Assembly (NCBI RefSeq): GCF_014645135.1
Contig: NZ_BMLH01000002.1
Span: 434,001-498,000, forward strand
DNA: 64,000 nt
Source of the DNA: Rheinheimera tangshanensis
GTDB taxonomy: Bacteria > Pseudomonadota > Gammaproteobacteria > Enterobacterales > Alteromonadaceae
Direction of reading: 5' to 3'
Of this stretch, positions 33,769-43,080 are shown piece after piece. Position 1 is the stretch's first letter, and every line of letters starts with the position of its first letter. Under the pieces are notes generated by a model. The model ran no database searches. It had not been told where the DNA came from and worked only from the letters and a program-made list of their open reading frames with translations. A program made the position numbers and the translations under genes.

Positions 33769-35643
33769 TTACGGCGTCCGTGGTGTCAGCAAACCATCCT
33801 TACTGTATTTGCCCCAGGTTAACTGTCGCTGAACCTGTCCACCTGTGGACAGCGCCAGATTGCCAGTTAAACCCTGATAACGCAGTGCAGGAAATTGTTG
33901 CTGCTGCTTTAAACGGAAAATTAAGTGATAGGCGTCGTACCCCATAGCAAATAAGCGCTGTAGGGTTTCATCCTGCTGTGGAAACAGCTGCTCAAATTGC
34001 TGGCGGAATTCCTGCTGCTGGCCAGTACTGAGCATCCAGGGCATTTCAGTAAAAGTGAGGCCCTGCAAATCACGGCGGTCAGTAAATTCTGCCGACTTTT
34101 GATGACTACGTGAACTGGCGTATACAGGCACTGTGGTTTTGGTCGGCGCTACTGACACATCAATATAAGGTTTTAGCAAACGGGTTTGCGACGGATCAGC
34201 CAATAAATAAATCGCGTCTATATCCTGACGGCTATGAGGCTCAGCTTTGACACTTTCACCCGCTAATTTGCTGATGTCGCGAATACGTTGCTCACTGGCT
34301 GCGGTTTCCAGCAGTTGTTTGATGGTGCTTTCCATCCCCGCCTGATCGGCAAACCAGTAGATTTCAGGTTCTTTGCCCGCCACTTGTTTCCAGTCACGAC
34401 CGAATTGTTCTGCCATACGCTGACTCAATGGGTTACGGGACGCCATCAGCACAGGTTGTTTATAATTTTTTTGTTTAAAAAGCATGGCCATTTGATGGGC
34501 TTCATCTTCCACACTCAGAGAAAAATAAAATTTATCAGCAGATTGTTGCACCAGATCAGTTTTACCATTTAAAAACAGCGTAGGAATAGTCCAGTCCGTT
34601 TGTTGTGAAATGGCATCCACTTGTTCTCTAAGCAAAGGCCCAATAACAAAATCTACTTGTTCGGCCGCCAGTTGTTGCTTCAAAGCTGCAGCTTCAGTTT
34701 GGCTGTCGATAAAAATTAAACGCGCTTGCTGGTTGGCTGAAGCGGCCAGAATACCTTGTTGAATGGCTTCGGCGTGCTGGCGGAAGTTGCTGCTAAAAGG
34801 CAGTAATACTGCAATAGTTTGAGGCGAAAACGCATCCACAGCACTTAACTGTTGAATTTCAGCCGGTAATTGCTGTAAAGACGGCACATTTGAGTATTGT
34901 TGCTGCCAGTCGCTAATCGCCTGAGTTAAAGCTGGCGTATTACCTAAATACTGTTGATGCAGTTGTAATAATTTGGCCCAGCCCTGAGTGGTGGTGTCTG
35001 TGCTTTGGCTCAGACTACTTAATTGGTCTGGTGTCAGCATACCTAATTGCTGCCATAAAGCGCTTTGATAAATGTTTTGCTCTGGCTGCAAGGCCAGCAA
35101 TTGCAGATAAGTTTTTACCGCTTTTTCCGGCTCTCTTCTGCTACTTTGATACTCTGCCAGGCTTTGCAGATACGCAGCTTTGTCTTCATCTCTGAACGAA
35201 CTTAGCGAATACTGGCTGCTGAATTTCTCGATATCGTCATGATCTCCAGCTGCGATCAGACCCTGAAAAAAGGGCAATAAGTTGGCTTGTTGCACATCAG
35301 GAGTCGCCTGGCTAGCCAGCACACGGCTTATGGCCTGAGCCTGTTCATTTTCACCTTGTTGCAGATGAGCTTTGGCCGCTTCAAGCAGTTGCCATTGCTG
35401 CTCTGAACCTTGCTGCTGACCGGCTTGTTCAATAAAGTCGGCACCAGACAAAGGCTTTTCTATTTTAACAATTTCTACTTCTTGCTCTGCCAAAGGTGCA
35501 GGTTTGACGATCGGAGCCCGTTTTACCGGAGCGGCCTGCTCTGGAGTAGAAGAGCAACTGGCTAACGCTATGGCGCTGCCTAACAGAATAAGTGGCTTCA
35601 GTTTGCTGGATTTCACAATGCACAGGTACAATGAAGGAAACAT
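33769..35643 (-). CDS. lpoA: LpoA, lipoprotein activator of PBP1A
   Basis: 624 residues. A type II signal peptide ends at LASC (Cys about 30). The N-terminal half is TPR-like helical (AQQQGSEQQWQLLEAAKAHL); the C-terminal half is a periplasmic-binding-protein-like domain (AVDAFSPQTIAVLLPFSSNF, VDFVIGPLLREQVDAI). LpoA crosses the periplasm to stimulate PBP1A in peptidoglycan synthesis. A GTG at 35616 could serve as start instead of 35643. It leads the lpoA-yraN-diaA-dolP operon and is divergent from rsmI, as in E. coli. Part of the linker is Gln-rich. Confidence 0.93.
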   Translation of the reverse strand: MFPSLYLCIVKSSKLKPLILLGSAIALASCSSTPEQAAPVKRAPIVKPAPLAEQEVEIVKIEKPLSGADFIEQAGQQQGSEQQWQLLEAAKAHLQQGENEQAQAISRVLASQATPDVQQANLLPFFQGLIAAGDHDDIEKFSSQYSLSSFRDEDKAAYLQSLAEYQSSRREPEKAVKTYLQLLALQPEQNIYQSALWQQLGMLTPDQLSSLSQSTDTTTQGWAKLLQLHQQYLGNTPALTQAISDWQQQYSNVPSLQQLPAEIQQLSAVDAFSPQTIAVLLPFSSNFRQHAEAIQQGILAASANQQARLIFIDSQTEAAALKQQLAAEQVDFVIGPLLREQVDAISQQTDWTIPTLFLNGKTDLVQQSADKFYFSLSVEDEAHQMAMLFKQKNYKQPVLMASRNPLSQRMAEQFGRDWKQVAGKEPEIYWFADQAGMESTIKQLLETAASEQRIRDISKLAGESVKAEPHSRQDIDAIYLLADPSQTRLLKPYIDVSVAPTKTTVPVYASSRSHQKSAEFTDRRDLQGLTFTEMPWMLSTGQQQEFRQQFEQLFPQQDETLQRLFAMGYDAYHLIFRLKQQQQFPALRYQGLTGNLALSTGGQVQRQLTWGKYSKDGLLTPRTP

Positions 35644-35688
35644 GCAGGTATCTTACTCAGTGCCGTGCCTAAGCTCAATGAATTCTAG

Positions 35689-35711
35689 CCAAAGTAATTC
35701 AAGTACAACGG
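35689..35711 (-). repeat. Internally deleted ERIC-like remnant
   Basis: 23 bp in which one end (CCAAAGTAATT) is fused directly to the other (TCAAGTACAACGG) with the whole internal palindrome gone. It lies in the lpoA/rsmI divergent promoter region and is inverted relative to the four full copies. Confidence 0.65.
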
Positions 35712-35723
35712 AATAAGCGCCAT

Positions 35724-36572
35724 ATGACTGCACCAAGCGGAAATTTATACATAGTAGCCACGCCTATTGGCAATTTAGACGATATCAGTCAGCGCGCTAT
35801 CAAAACGTTAAGCACTGTGGCCTGGGTGGCAGCAGAAGATACCAGACACAGTGGTAAGTTACTCAGCCACCTGGGTATTTCAGCCAAAATGTTGGCGCTG
35901 CATGACCACAATGAAAAACAACGTGCTGCTACTTTATTACAGAAATTACAGGCAGGCGAAGACGTGGCGTTGATTTCAGATGCGGGCACGCCGCTTATTA
36001 GTGACCCGGGATACAGTCTGGTGCGTTTATGCCGTGACGCAGGTGTCCGTGTTGTGCCCATTCCTGGTCCTTGTGCTTTGATCAGTGCTTTATGTTGTGC
36101 AGGTTTGCCTACAGACAAGTTCCACTTTATTGGTTTTCTACCGGCCAAAAGCCAGCAGCGTCAGAACGTACTCAGCGCCATTCCACAAGGCGTGGGCACC
36201 TTGATTTGCTATGAAACAGCGCGCCGTGTTAAAGATTGTTTAGAAGATGTAGTGAAAGTTTTTGGTGTAGAACGTGAGCTGGTGCTGGCCAAAGAGCTGA
36301 CCAAAACCTTTGAAAACTTTGTTTATGGCACAGCTGCACAAATTACAGCATGGCTAGACGAAGACCCGGCCCGTTGTCAGGGCGAAATGGTGTTAATGAT
36401 AGCGCCGACTTTAGCCGCCGAAGAAGAGATTAACCCGGCCGCTCAGCAAACCTTAAAACTCTTGATGAGCGAATTACCACTGAAAAAAGCCGCTGCTTTA
36501 ACCGCAGAAATTCACGGTGAAAAGAAAAATGCCTTGTATAAGCTGGGGTTGAGTTGGGGCGCTGAAGACTAA
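35724..36572 (+). CDS. rsmI: 16S rRNA 2'-O-ribose C1402 methyltransferase RsmI
   Basis: 282 residues. NLYIVATPIGNLDDISQRAI, VAAEDTRHSGKLLSHLGI, LISDAGTPLISDPGYSLV and VPIPGPCALISALCCAGLPT are the SAM-binding SPOUT-like tetrapyrrole-methylase-fold motifs of RsmI (formerly YraL). It methylates the ribose of C1402 in 16S rRNA. Divergent from lpoA and followed by rnpB, the conserved gammaproteobacterial context. Confidence 0.96.
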   Translation: MTAPSGNLYIVATPIGNLDDISQRAIKTLSTVAWVAAEDTRHSGKLLSHLGISAKMLALHDHNEKQRAATLLQKLQAGEDVALISDAGTPLISDPGYSLVRLCRDAGVRVVPIPGPCALISALCCAGLPTDKFHFIGFLPAKSQQRQNVLSAIPQGVGTLICYETARRVKDCLEDVVKVFGVERELVLAKELTKTFENFVYGTAAQITAWLDEDPARCQGEMVLMIAPTLAAEEEINPAAQQTLKLLMSELPLKKAAALTAEIHGEKKNALYKLGLSWGAED

Positions 36573-36643
36573 TTTGCCTGATGCCGTAGGTTAGCGCGAA
36601 TTATAGCTGGGCCTTGCGCTTTTCTTCCCCTATAATGCGCGCC

Positions 36644-37002
<359 letters not shown>

Positions 37003-37079
37003 TTTCTTTTTTAACAAGGTAGCTAGCCTTGTGTCAATTTTGCTAGTCTTGCTGCCTCTGTTCTTTCGTTCTGATTGTT

Positions 37080-38423
37080 ATGCAAACAAAAAAATCTTCG
37101 ATACCTGAATCCATCCCCTTCTGGCAAGCCTTCTGGTTCTGGTTAAAGCTGGGCTGTATCAGCTTTGGTGGGCCTGCGGGGCAGATTGCTATTATGCATA
37201 CTGAGCTGGTGGAAAAACGCCGCTGGATCAGTGAAGGGCGGTTTTTGCATGCGCTGAATTATTGCATGTTGCTGCCTGGGCCTGAAGCACAGCAACTGGC
37301 GACCTACTTAGGCTGGCTGATGCACCGTACTTTAGGTGGGGTGGTAGCGGGTCTGTTATTTATACTACCTTCATTAGTGTTACTGGTGCTGCTGTCCTGG
37401 GGGTATCTGGTCTACGGTGAACATCCTTGGGTTGCTGCTATTTTTTATGGCATCAAACCTGCTGTAGCTGCGATCGTCTTACACGCAGCCTGGCGGATAG
37501 GGGGGCGGGTTATGAAACATCCGTTGCTTTGGGCTATAGCTACTGCGGCTTTTGTTGCTATTTTTGCCTTAAAGCTACCCTTTCCGCTGATTGTTATAGC
37601 AGCGGCCATTATTGGTTTTATCGGCAGTAAATTCGTGCCCGCCGCTTTTTCCGGCAGTGCACACACAAGTGCGCAGAAAAGTTATGGCCCGGCTTTAATT
37701 GACGACAGCACGCCAACACCGCCTCATGCCTTGTTCCGCTGGAGCCGTTTTAGTCTGGTGTTATGCTGTGGTGTTTTGCTTTGGGCTTTGCCTATGGCGG
37801 CCTTGACTCTGAGCCTCGGCTGGCAGCATCAACTGACGCAAATGAGTTGGTTTTTTACTAAAGCGGCTTTGCTGACTTTTGGTGGTGCTTATGCGGTATT
37901 GCCTTATGTCTATCAGGGCGCTGTCGATAAATTTGGTTGGTTAACGCCTGGGCAAATGATGGATGGATTGGCATTGGGTGAAACTACGCCAGGTCCACTG
38001 ATTATGGTGGTGGTCTTTGTTGCATTTGTCGGGGCTTATGTCGCGGCCAGCTTTGGACCTGATTTGATGTTGTTTGCTGGAGTCACTGCGGCGCTACTGG
38101 TGACCTGGTTTACCTTTTTGTCTTCCTTTATTTTTATTCTGGCTGGTGGTCCTTTGGTGGAATCCACTCAAGGCAAGCTGCAACTGACCGCACCATTAAC
38201 TGCCATTAGTGCCGCAGTGGTGGGTGTTATTGTCAATTTAGCGCTGTTTTTTGCTTATCATGTGCTTTGGCCTGCAGGTTTTTCCGCCACTTTTGATTGG
38301 CAAGCCGGCCTTATTACCGTACTGGCTGCATTGGCATTGTTTGTGGCCAAACAGGATGTGATGCGGGTGATAGTTGGTGCTGCCATAGCGGGACTGTTGT
38401 TGTCTTTTTGGAGTTTTAATTAA
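37080..38423 (+). CDS. chrA: ChrA chromate transporter, long-chain form
   Basis: 447 residues, two homologous halves. The first has FWLKLGCISFGGPAGQIAIM and LPGPEAQQLATYLGWL; the second has FFTKAALLTFGGAYAVLPYV and LALGETTPGPLIMVVVFVAF. These repeat the CHR-domain motifs FGGP and GxTTPGP of the chromate ion transporter family. About ten membrane segments. It exports chromate, giving resistance. ATG directly follows the rnpB terminator region. The flavin-reductase-like gene overlaps its stop by one base. Confidence 0.92.
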   Translation: MQTKKSSIPESIPFWQAFWFWLKLGCISFGGPAGQIAIMHTELVEKRRWISEGRFLHALNYCMLLPGPEAQQLATYLGWLMHRTLGGVVAGLLFILPSLVLLVLLSWGYLVYGEHPWVAAIFYGIKPAVAAIVLHAAWRIGGRVMKHPLLWAIATAAFVAIFALKLPFPLIVIAAAIIGFIGSKFVPAAFSGSAHTSAQKSYGPALIDDSTPTPPHALFRWSRFSLVLCCGVLLWALPMAALTLSLGWQHQLTQMSWFFTKAALLTFGGAYAVLPYVYQGAVDKFGWLTPGQMMDGLALGETTPGPLIMVVVFVAFVGAYVAASFGPDLMLFAGVTAALLVTWFTFLSSFIFILAGGPLVESTQGKLQLTAPLTAISAAVVGVIVNLALFFAYHVLWPAGFSATFDWQAGLITVLAALALFVAKQDVMRVIVGAAIAGLLLSFWSFN

Positions 38424-39049
38424 TGTGGATTGATTTGAATCAGCTGGATGCATCAAAAGCTTATAAGCTGCTCACCAGTACTATAACGCCGCGCCCCATT
38501 GCCTGGGTTTCTAGTTTGTCTGTAGACGGAGTACTGAATCTGGCGCCCTTTAGCTTTTTTCAAATGGTGACGGATCAGCCTCCTACTTTGATGATTTCCA
38601 CTCAGCATAAAGCCGATGGCAGTCGTAAAGATACCAGCTTAAATATCGAAGCTACCCGCGATTTTGTCGTTAATCTGGTGCCATTTGCGCTGGCGAATGA
38701 GATGAATATCAGCGCTGCGGCTGTACCTGGGGATCAAAGCGAATTTGACTTAGCGCGACTGGAGCAAGCTCCATCCAGCCAGATTCAAGTACCTCGTGTG
38801 GCTTTAGCTCCGGTGGCGCTTGAATGCCGCCTAGCGAAGCTACAACCTTATCCGCCGGAAAACCCAAGCTGTGAAGTGATTTTTGCAGAGGTACTGGCGT
38901 TATACATTAATCCTGCGATATTGGACGCCAATGGCTTACCTGATCCATACAAAATGGATTTGATCAGTCGTATTGGCGGTTCAGGTTACAGCAGGGTTGC
39001 TGCTGATATATTTCAATTAGCCCGACCTGCTTCGGCAGTCCGTCGCTGA
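38423..39049 (+). CDS. Flavin-reductase-like FMN-binding protein
   Basis: 208 residues of the DIM6/NTAB flavin-reductase-like fold: STITPRPIAWVSSLSVDGVL, NLAPFSFFQMVTDQPPTLMI, KDTSLNIEATRDFVVNLVPF and AVALECRLAK-type strand (PVALECRLAKLQPYP) form the FMN site. Start ATG overlaps the chrA stop (TAATG), so it is translationally coupled to the chromate exporter. A flavin-dependent reductase acting with chromate export is plausible, but this family is distinct from the known ChrR reductases. A terminator follows. Confidence 0.85.
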   Translation: MWIDLNQLDASKAYKLLTSTITPRPIAWVSSLSVDGVLNLAPFSFFQMVTDQPPTLMISTQHKADGSRKDTSLNIEATRDFVVNLVPFALANEMNISAAAVPGDQSEFDLARLEQAPSSQIQVPRVALAPVALECRLAKLQPYPPENPSCEVIFAEVLALYINPAILDANGLPDPYKMDLISRIGGSGYSRVAADIFQLARPASAVRR

Positions 39050-39062
39050 ACTTCCTGTTTTT

Positions 39063-39097
39063 AGCCCTGACTCTGTCACCAGCGTCAGGGCTTTTTT
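39063..39097 (+). terminator. Terminator of the chrA operon
   Basis: AGCCCTGAC (39063-39071) pairs with GTCAGGGCT (39084-39092), followed by TTTTTTATT. Confidence 0.92.
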
Positions 39098-39519
39098 ATT
39101 GTTAGTTGTGAGCGCTTGCTAACTTCATGAGTCTTTTTTTTATTGGTTTTTTCTTTGGCTTTTATCCATTTTACTCAGGTTTCCAGCTTTGATCTTCGTT
39201 GTTGTCAGTTATTGTGTTTTTTAGCCTTTACCTTGTTCTCTTTAAGTATTCATGGATAAGTATCTTTTTTTTATCAAATAGAATCATAGAGTTATTTGAT
39301 TTTTTTGATTTCAGAAATGGATGCCTCCAGGTGAGGAGATGCAGCTTGGTCGCATACCTATGGTCGTTAGTCTAAGAAGGTTGGTTATGCGTAACTTAAT
39401 AAAAAATTTCAAAGTATTTTAAAGTTTTTTTCTTCCACTTTTTCCCACAGAAATCAGGATCTTCGCGCTAAGCCTTGTTTTTACTGGATCTATCAAGATC
39501 AAACAAAGGGGTTTTCACC
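39098..39519 (+). other. AT-rich region before the dcw promoter
   Basis: About 420 bp with long T-runs (near 39131, 39268, 39300 and 39427) and no credible gene. A 27-codon frame at 39340-39423 (MQLGRIPMVVSLRRLVMRNL...) starts directly against GGAG without spacing, so I do not call it. The 15-mer ATCARGATCAAACAA occurs at 39492-39506 and again at 39589-39603, flanking the promoter. Confidence 0.5.
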
Positions 39520-39549
39520 TTGACAAGCTTTCTTCTGCAGCCCTAAACT
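39520..39549 (+). promoter_or_regulatory. Probable main dcw (mraZ) promoter
   Basis: TTGACA (39520-39525) and TAAACT (39544-39549) with an 18-bp spacer; transcription would start near 39556, at the first MraZ box. Confidence 0.65.
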
Positions 39550-39558
39550 GTACATCAG

Positions 39559-39583
39559 TGGGAAATTGTGGGTATTTGTGGAT
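39559..39583 (+). promoter_or_regulatory. MraZ binding repeats
   Basis: TGGGA at 39559, TGGGT at 39569 and TGGAT at 39579 form direct repeats with a 10-bp period, matching the TGGGN-N5-TGGGN sites bound by MraZ upstream of its own gene. Binding here would block the promoter next to it. Confidence 0.8.
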
Positions 39584-39621
39584 CAAATATCAGGATCAAA
39601 CAACAAGAAAGTGGGATTAAC

Positions 39622-40086
39622 ATGTTCCGTGGGTCGTTTTCTTTAACATTGGATGATAAGGGTCGGTTAGCGCTACCAACGCGTTACCGCGATACCTTAT
39701 TTGCTGATGCTGAAGGGGCCATGGTTTGTACTATTCACACCAAAGATCCTTGCTTGCTGCTCTATCCATTACCTGAATGGGAAGACGTTGCAGAACAACT
39801 GCAGCGTTTATCCAACCAAAACCCACAAGAGTTGCGCTTCAAACGTTTATTGATAGGCCACGCGTCGGATTGTGACATGGATAAAAGCGGCCGCATTCTA
39901 TTACCTGCGCCACTAAGAAGCCATGCCAGTCTGACAAAAAACATCCGCTTAGTCGGACAACTTAACAAATTCGAGATTTGGGACGAAGAGACATGGAACA
40001 AACGTGTTGCCGAAGATATGGCAATCGAACGTGATATGTCTGCTGATGCTGAGATCTCCGAGCGGCTGCAGGATTTTGTACTCTGA
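39622..40086 (+). CDS. mraZ: MraZ transcriptional regulator of the dcw cluster
   Basis: 154 residues from ATG 39622 ([20 protein letters not shown]), the family start; the frame extends upstream to 39568 through the MraZ boxes. Two AbrB-like SpoVT domains each carry the DxKGR/DxSGR motif: [15 protein letters not shown] and [17 protein letters not shown]. MraZ forms a ring that binds TGGG repeats and represses the cluster. Stop overlaps rsmH ATG (TGATG). Confidence 0.96.
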   Translation: MFRGSFSLTLDDKGRLALPTRYRDTLFADAEGAMVCTIHTKDPCLLLYPLPEWEDVAEQLQRLSNQNPQELRFKRLLIGHASDCDMDKSGRILLPAPLRSHASLTKNIRLVGQLNKFEIWDEETWNKRVAEDMAIERDMSADAEISERLQDFVL

Positions 40087-41024
40087 TGGAGCAAAGCGCC
40101 CATATCTCCGTGCTATTGGCCGAGACCATAGACGGATTAGCCATTAAACCCGACGGGATTTATCTCGACGGTACTTTTGGCCGTGGTGGTCATAGCAGAG
40201 TGATTTTATCCAAATTAGGCGAACAAGGCCGTTTGTATGCTATCGATCGCGATCCTGCTGCTATTGCCGCCGCAGAGCCTTTATTAGCCGATCCGCGTTT
40301 TTCTATTACCCACAGTCCTTTTGCTGCTTTGGCCCAAATCGCTGAAGACCACGGCATTAGCGGCAAAGTGGACGGCATACTGCTGGATTTAGGTGTGTCT
40401 TCACCTCAGCTCGATGATGCTGAACGTGGTTTCAGCTTTATGCGTGATGGCCCGCTGGATATGCGGATGGACCCTACATCAGGTATCTCTGCTGCTGACT
40501 GGCTGGCTAAAGCCGATGTGGAAGACATTACTTTTGTATTACGCGAATATGGCGAAGAAAAATCAGCCTGGCGTATTGCCAATGCCATAGTGGATAGCCG
40601 CAGTGAGCAACCACTGACCCGCACAGCTCAACTGGCCAGCTTAATCAGCACAGTGGTGCCAAAAAGCCATAAAGAGAAAAAGCATCCTGCGACACGCAGT
40701 TTTCAGGGCATTCGCATTTATATCAACAGCGAACTGGATCAGATCAAAACTGCACTGGATGCTGCTGTGCAGGTGTTAAAACCTGGCGGCCGTTTAACAG
40801 TGATTAGCTTCCATTCGCTGGAAGATCGGATGGTGAAACAGTTTATGCGCTTAAAAAGCAAAGGCGCTGCCATTCCTAAAGGTTTGCCATTAACGCAAGA
40901 TCAACTGAATCTGTATACCCCGTTAAAGCTAATTGGCAAAGCCATTATGCCGTCTGATGCCGAGCTGGAACACAACGTCAGAGCTCGCAGTGCTGTATTG
41001 CGTATAGCGGAGAAAACCGCATGA
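40086..41024 (+). CDS. rsmH: 16S rRNA m4C1402 methyltransferase RsmH
   Basis: 312 residues. [36 protein letters not shown] (SAM loop), [20 protein letters not shown] and PLDMRMD are the MraW/RsmH motifs; RTFHSLEDR-type segment appears as [13 protein letters not shown]. It methylates N4 of C1402 in 16S rRNA, the same nucleotide as RsmI encoded at 35.7 kb. Overlaps ftsL by 4 bp. Confidence 0.97.
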   Translation: MEQSAHISVLLAETIDGLAIKPDGIYLDGTFGRGGHSRVILSKLGEQGRLYAIDRDPAAIAAAEPLLADPRFSITHSPFAALAQIAEDHGISGKVDGILLDLGVSSPQLDDAERGFSFMRDGPLDMRMDPTSGISAADWLAKADVEDITFVLREYGEEKSAWRIANAIVDSRSEQPLTRTAQLASLISTVVPKSHKEKKHPATRSFQGIRIYINSELDQIKTALDAAVQVLKPGGRLTVISFHSLEDRMVKQFMRLKSKGAAIPKGLPLTQDQLNLYTPLKLIGKAIMPSDAELEHNVRARSAVLRIAEKTA

Positions 41025-41329
41025 GCGCCATCAAACTGAACCGTCTGATTGTAAGCGACATCTGGCAGCATAAATTTCTGCTGGTGTTGATCCTATGCTG
41101 TTTAGGCTCAGCTTTAGCCGTGGTGGAGTTCACTCATATGAACCGCCAGCTAACCATGTATGAAGATAGAATTTTGCAACAACGCGACACCTTAGAAATG
41201 GAGTGGCGTAATTTATTGCTGGAGCAAAGGGCCTTGTCTGAACACAGCAGGGTGGAAGAGCTGGCAGCGACCAAACTGAATATGGTCAGGCCCAGCGGCC
41301 CGCAAGATGTGGTGGTGCAGGAACCATGA
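41021..41329 (+). CDS. ftsL: Cell division protein FtsL
   Basis: 102 residues: short cytosolic N-terminus, transmembrane helix about 16-36 ([20 protein letters not shown]), then a periplasmic coiled coil ([20 protein letters not shown]). FtsL forms the FtsQLB complex that activates FtsWI at the septum. Start and stop overlap rsmH and ftsI by 4 bp each. Confidence 0.94.
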   Translation: MSAIKLNRLIVSDIWQHKFLLVLILCCLGSALAVVEFTHMNRQLTMYEDRILQQRDTLEMEWRNLLLEQRALSEHSRVEELAATKLNMVRPSGPQDVVVQEP

Positions 41330-43080
41330 TAAAGAAACCCGCAGCACCTAAAAAGCAGGCAAAAAAGAATCAACAGCCGACTGTCATCAGTTGGCGTTTT
41401 GCTTTTGTGATTGTGTCCTTATTTGCAGTATTCGGTGGCCTGATTATCCGTGCGGCTTACTTGCAGGTGTTAGAACCTGAAATGCTGCTGGAACAGGGCG
41501 ATATGCGGACCTTAAGGGTAAAATCTGACGCTGCGATGCGTGGCATGATTTTAGACCGTAACGGCGAAGAACTGGCTGTTAGTGTGCCAGTTCAGTCGAT
41601 TTGGGCAGACCCGCAACTGGTGATCCGCAACAGACACAAAATTGATGAACGTCGTTGGCATGCGCTGGCCGATATGCTGCAGATCAGTCCGCAGCAACTG
41701 TCGGATAAAATTGGTGCCGATGACTCCAAACGTTTTGTTTATCTGCAACGTCAGGCCAGTCCCGCTACTGTCGATTACATCAAACAGTTGAAAATTCCGG
41801 GCATTGCCTTTCAGCAGGAATCACGCCGTTATTATCCTGCCGGTGAAGTGACTGCACATTTGTTAGGTTTTACCAATGTCGACGATCAGGGCATGGAAGG
41901 TATTGAGCGGCAGTTTAACGACGTGTTAACCGGTAAACCTGCACTAAAAACCATACGTAAAGATGCCAAAGGCCGTGAAATTGAAGTGCTGTCACAAACC
42001 GATGGCCAGGCGTCGAATAATATTCAATTGAGTATCGACCAGCGTATTCAGGCCGTAGCCTACCGTGAACTGAAAAAAGCTGTGATGCAGTTTGGCGCGA
42101 CTTCTGGTTCTGTGGTGGTCGTGGATGTGCATAACGGTGAAGTGCTGGCGCTGGCTAATGCACCTTCGTACAACCCAAATAACAGAAAAAATACCGACAG
42201 CAACAGATATCGGAATCGTGCTATTACCGATACGTTCGAGCCAGGTTCTACCATCAAACCCTTGCCTGTATTAGCGGCTTTGGAGAATGGTACAGCGACT
42301 ATGGATACCGTTATTTCAACAGGTTATGGCCCGGTGCGTATTGGCGGTCGTTTAGTGCGGGATATCAATGGCTACGGCGATTTAGATTTAACCGGCATTA
42401 TGCGCAAATCCAGTAACATAGGGGTGACGCGTTTAGCTTTGGGTCTGCCAACTGACAAGTTTCTTGATATGTATTACAAGATGGGTGTGGGTTCAGAAAC
42501 AGGTTTAGGCCTGACTGGCGAGACTCCTGGGGTCCTGCGTGAACAGCGCCGTTGGGGCGAGCACGCGTTAGCCACTATCTCTTTTGGTTATAGCTTTACG
42601 GTCAATGCGGTGCAGCTGGCTCGTATTTACGCCACTATCGCCAATGGCGGTGTGTCTTATCCGTTATCTATTTTCAAAAGTCATAAAAAGCCTTTAGGGG
42701 AACGAGTGGTCAGCGAAGAGCATGCTGACAACATGGTTGCCATGCTGGAAGCTGTGGTTGGGCCTGGCGGTAGTGCGAAAAAAGCTGCGGTGCCGGGTTA
42801 CCGTGTAGGTGGTAAAACAGGGACTGCGAAAAAAGCTGGTATTCGTGGTTACAGCGATGATTACATTGGATCTTTCGCTGGTATTGCTCCTATTTCAAAC
42901 CCTCGTATTGCTGTGGTGGTGATTATTAATGAACCCAGCGGTGATTATTACTACGGTGGTGAAGTGGCCGCTCCTGTATTCTCAGCAGTCTCTGGCGCTG
43001 CGTTGCAGTTACTCAATATAGCGCCAGATGCCAACGACAGTCGTATTACCAAAGTCAGTGGGGTGCCTAATGCCGGCTAA
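41326..43080 (+). CDS. ftsI: Peptidoglycan transpeptidase FtsI (PBP3)
   Basis: 584 residues. A cytosolic Lys-rich tail, a membrane anchor at about 23-46, a pedestal domain (MRGMILDRNGEELAVSVPVQ) and the penicillin-binding domain with STIK (Ser308), SSN (362-364) and KTGT (497-500). It crosslinks septal peptidoglycan. ATGA overlap with ftsL; murE starts before its stop. Confidence 0.97.
   Translation: MIKKPAAPKKQAKKNQQPTVISWRFAFVIVSLFAVFGGLIIRAAYLQVLEPEMLLEQGDMRTLRVKSDAAMRGMILDRNGEELAVSVPVQSIWADPQLVIRNRHKIDERRWHALADMLQISPQQLSDKIGADDSKRFVYLQRQASPATVDYIKQLKIPGIAFQQESRRYYPAGEVTAHLLGFTNVDDQGMEGIERQFNDVLTGKPALKTIRKDAKGREIEVLSQTDGQASNNIQLSIDQRIQAVAYRELKKAVMQFGATSGSVVVVDVHNGEVLALANAPSYNPNNRKNTDSNRYRNRAITDTFEPGSTIKPLPVLAALENGTATMDTVISTGYGPVRIGGRLVRDINGYGDLDLTGIMRKSSNIGVTRLALGLPTDKFLDMYYKMGVGSETGLGLTGETPGVLREQRRWGEHALATISFGYSFTVNAVQLARIYATIANGGVSYPLSIFKSHKKPLGERVVSEEHADNMVAMLEAVVGPGGSAKKAAVPGYRVGGKTGTAKKAGIRGYSDDYIGSFAGIAPISNPRIAVVVIINEPSGDYYYGGEVAAPVFSAVSGAALQLLNIAPDANDSRITKVSGVPNAG

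Noticed and set aside
39340-39423. 27-codon frame before mraZ with GGAG next to ATG
   Set aside because: The Shine-Dalgarno sequence abuts the start codon with no spacing and nothing about the peptide supports it.
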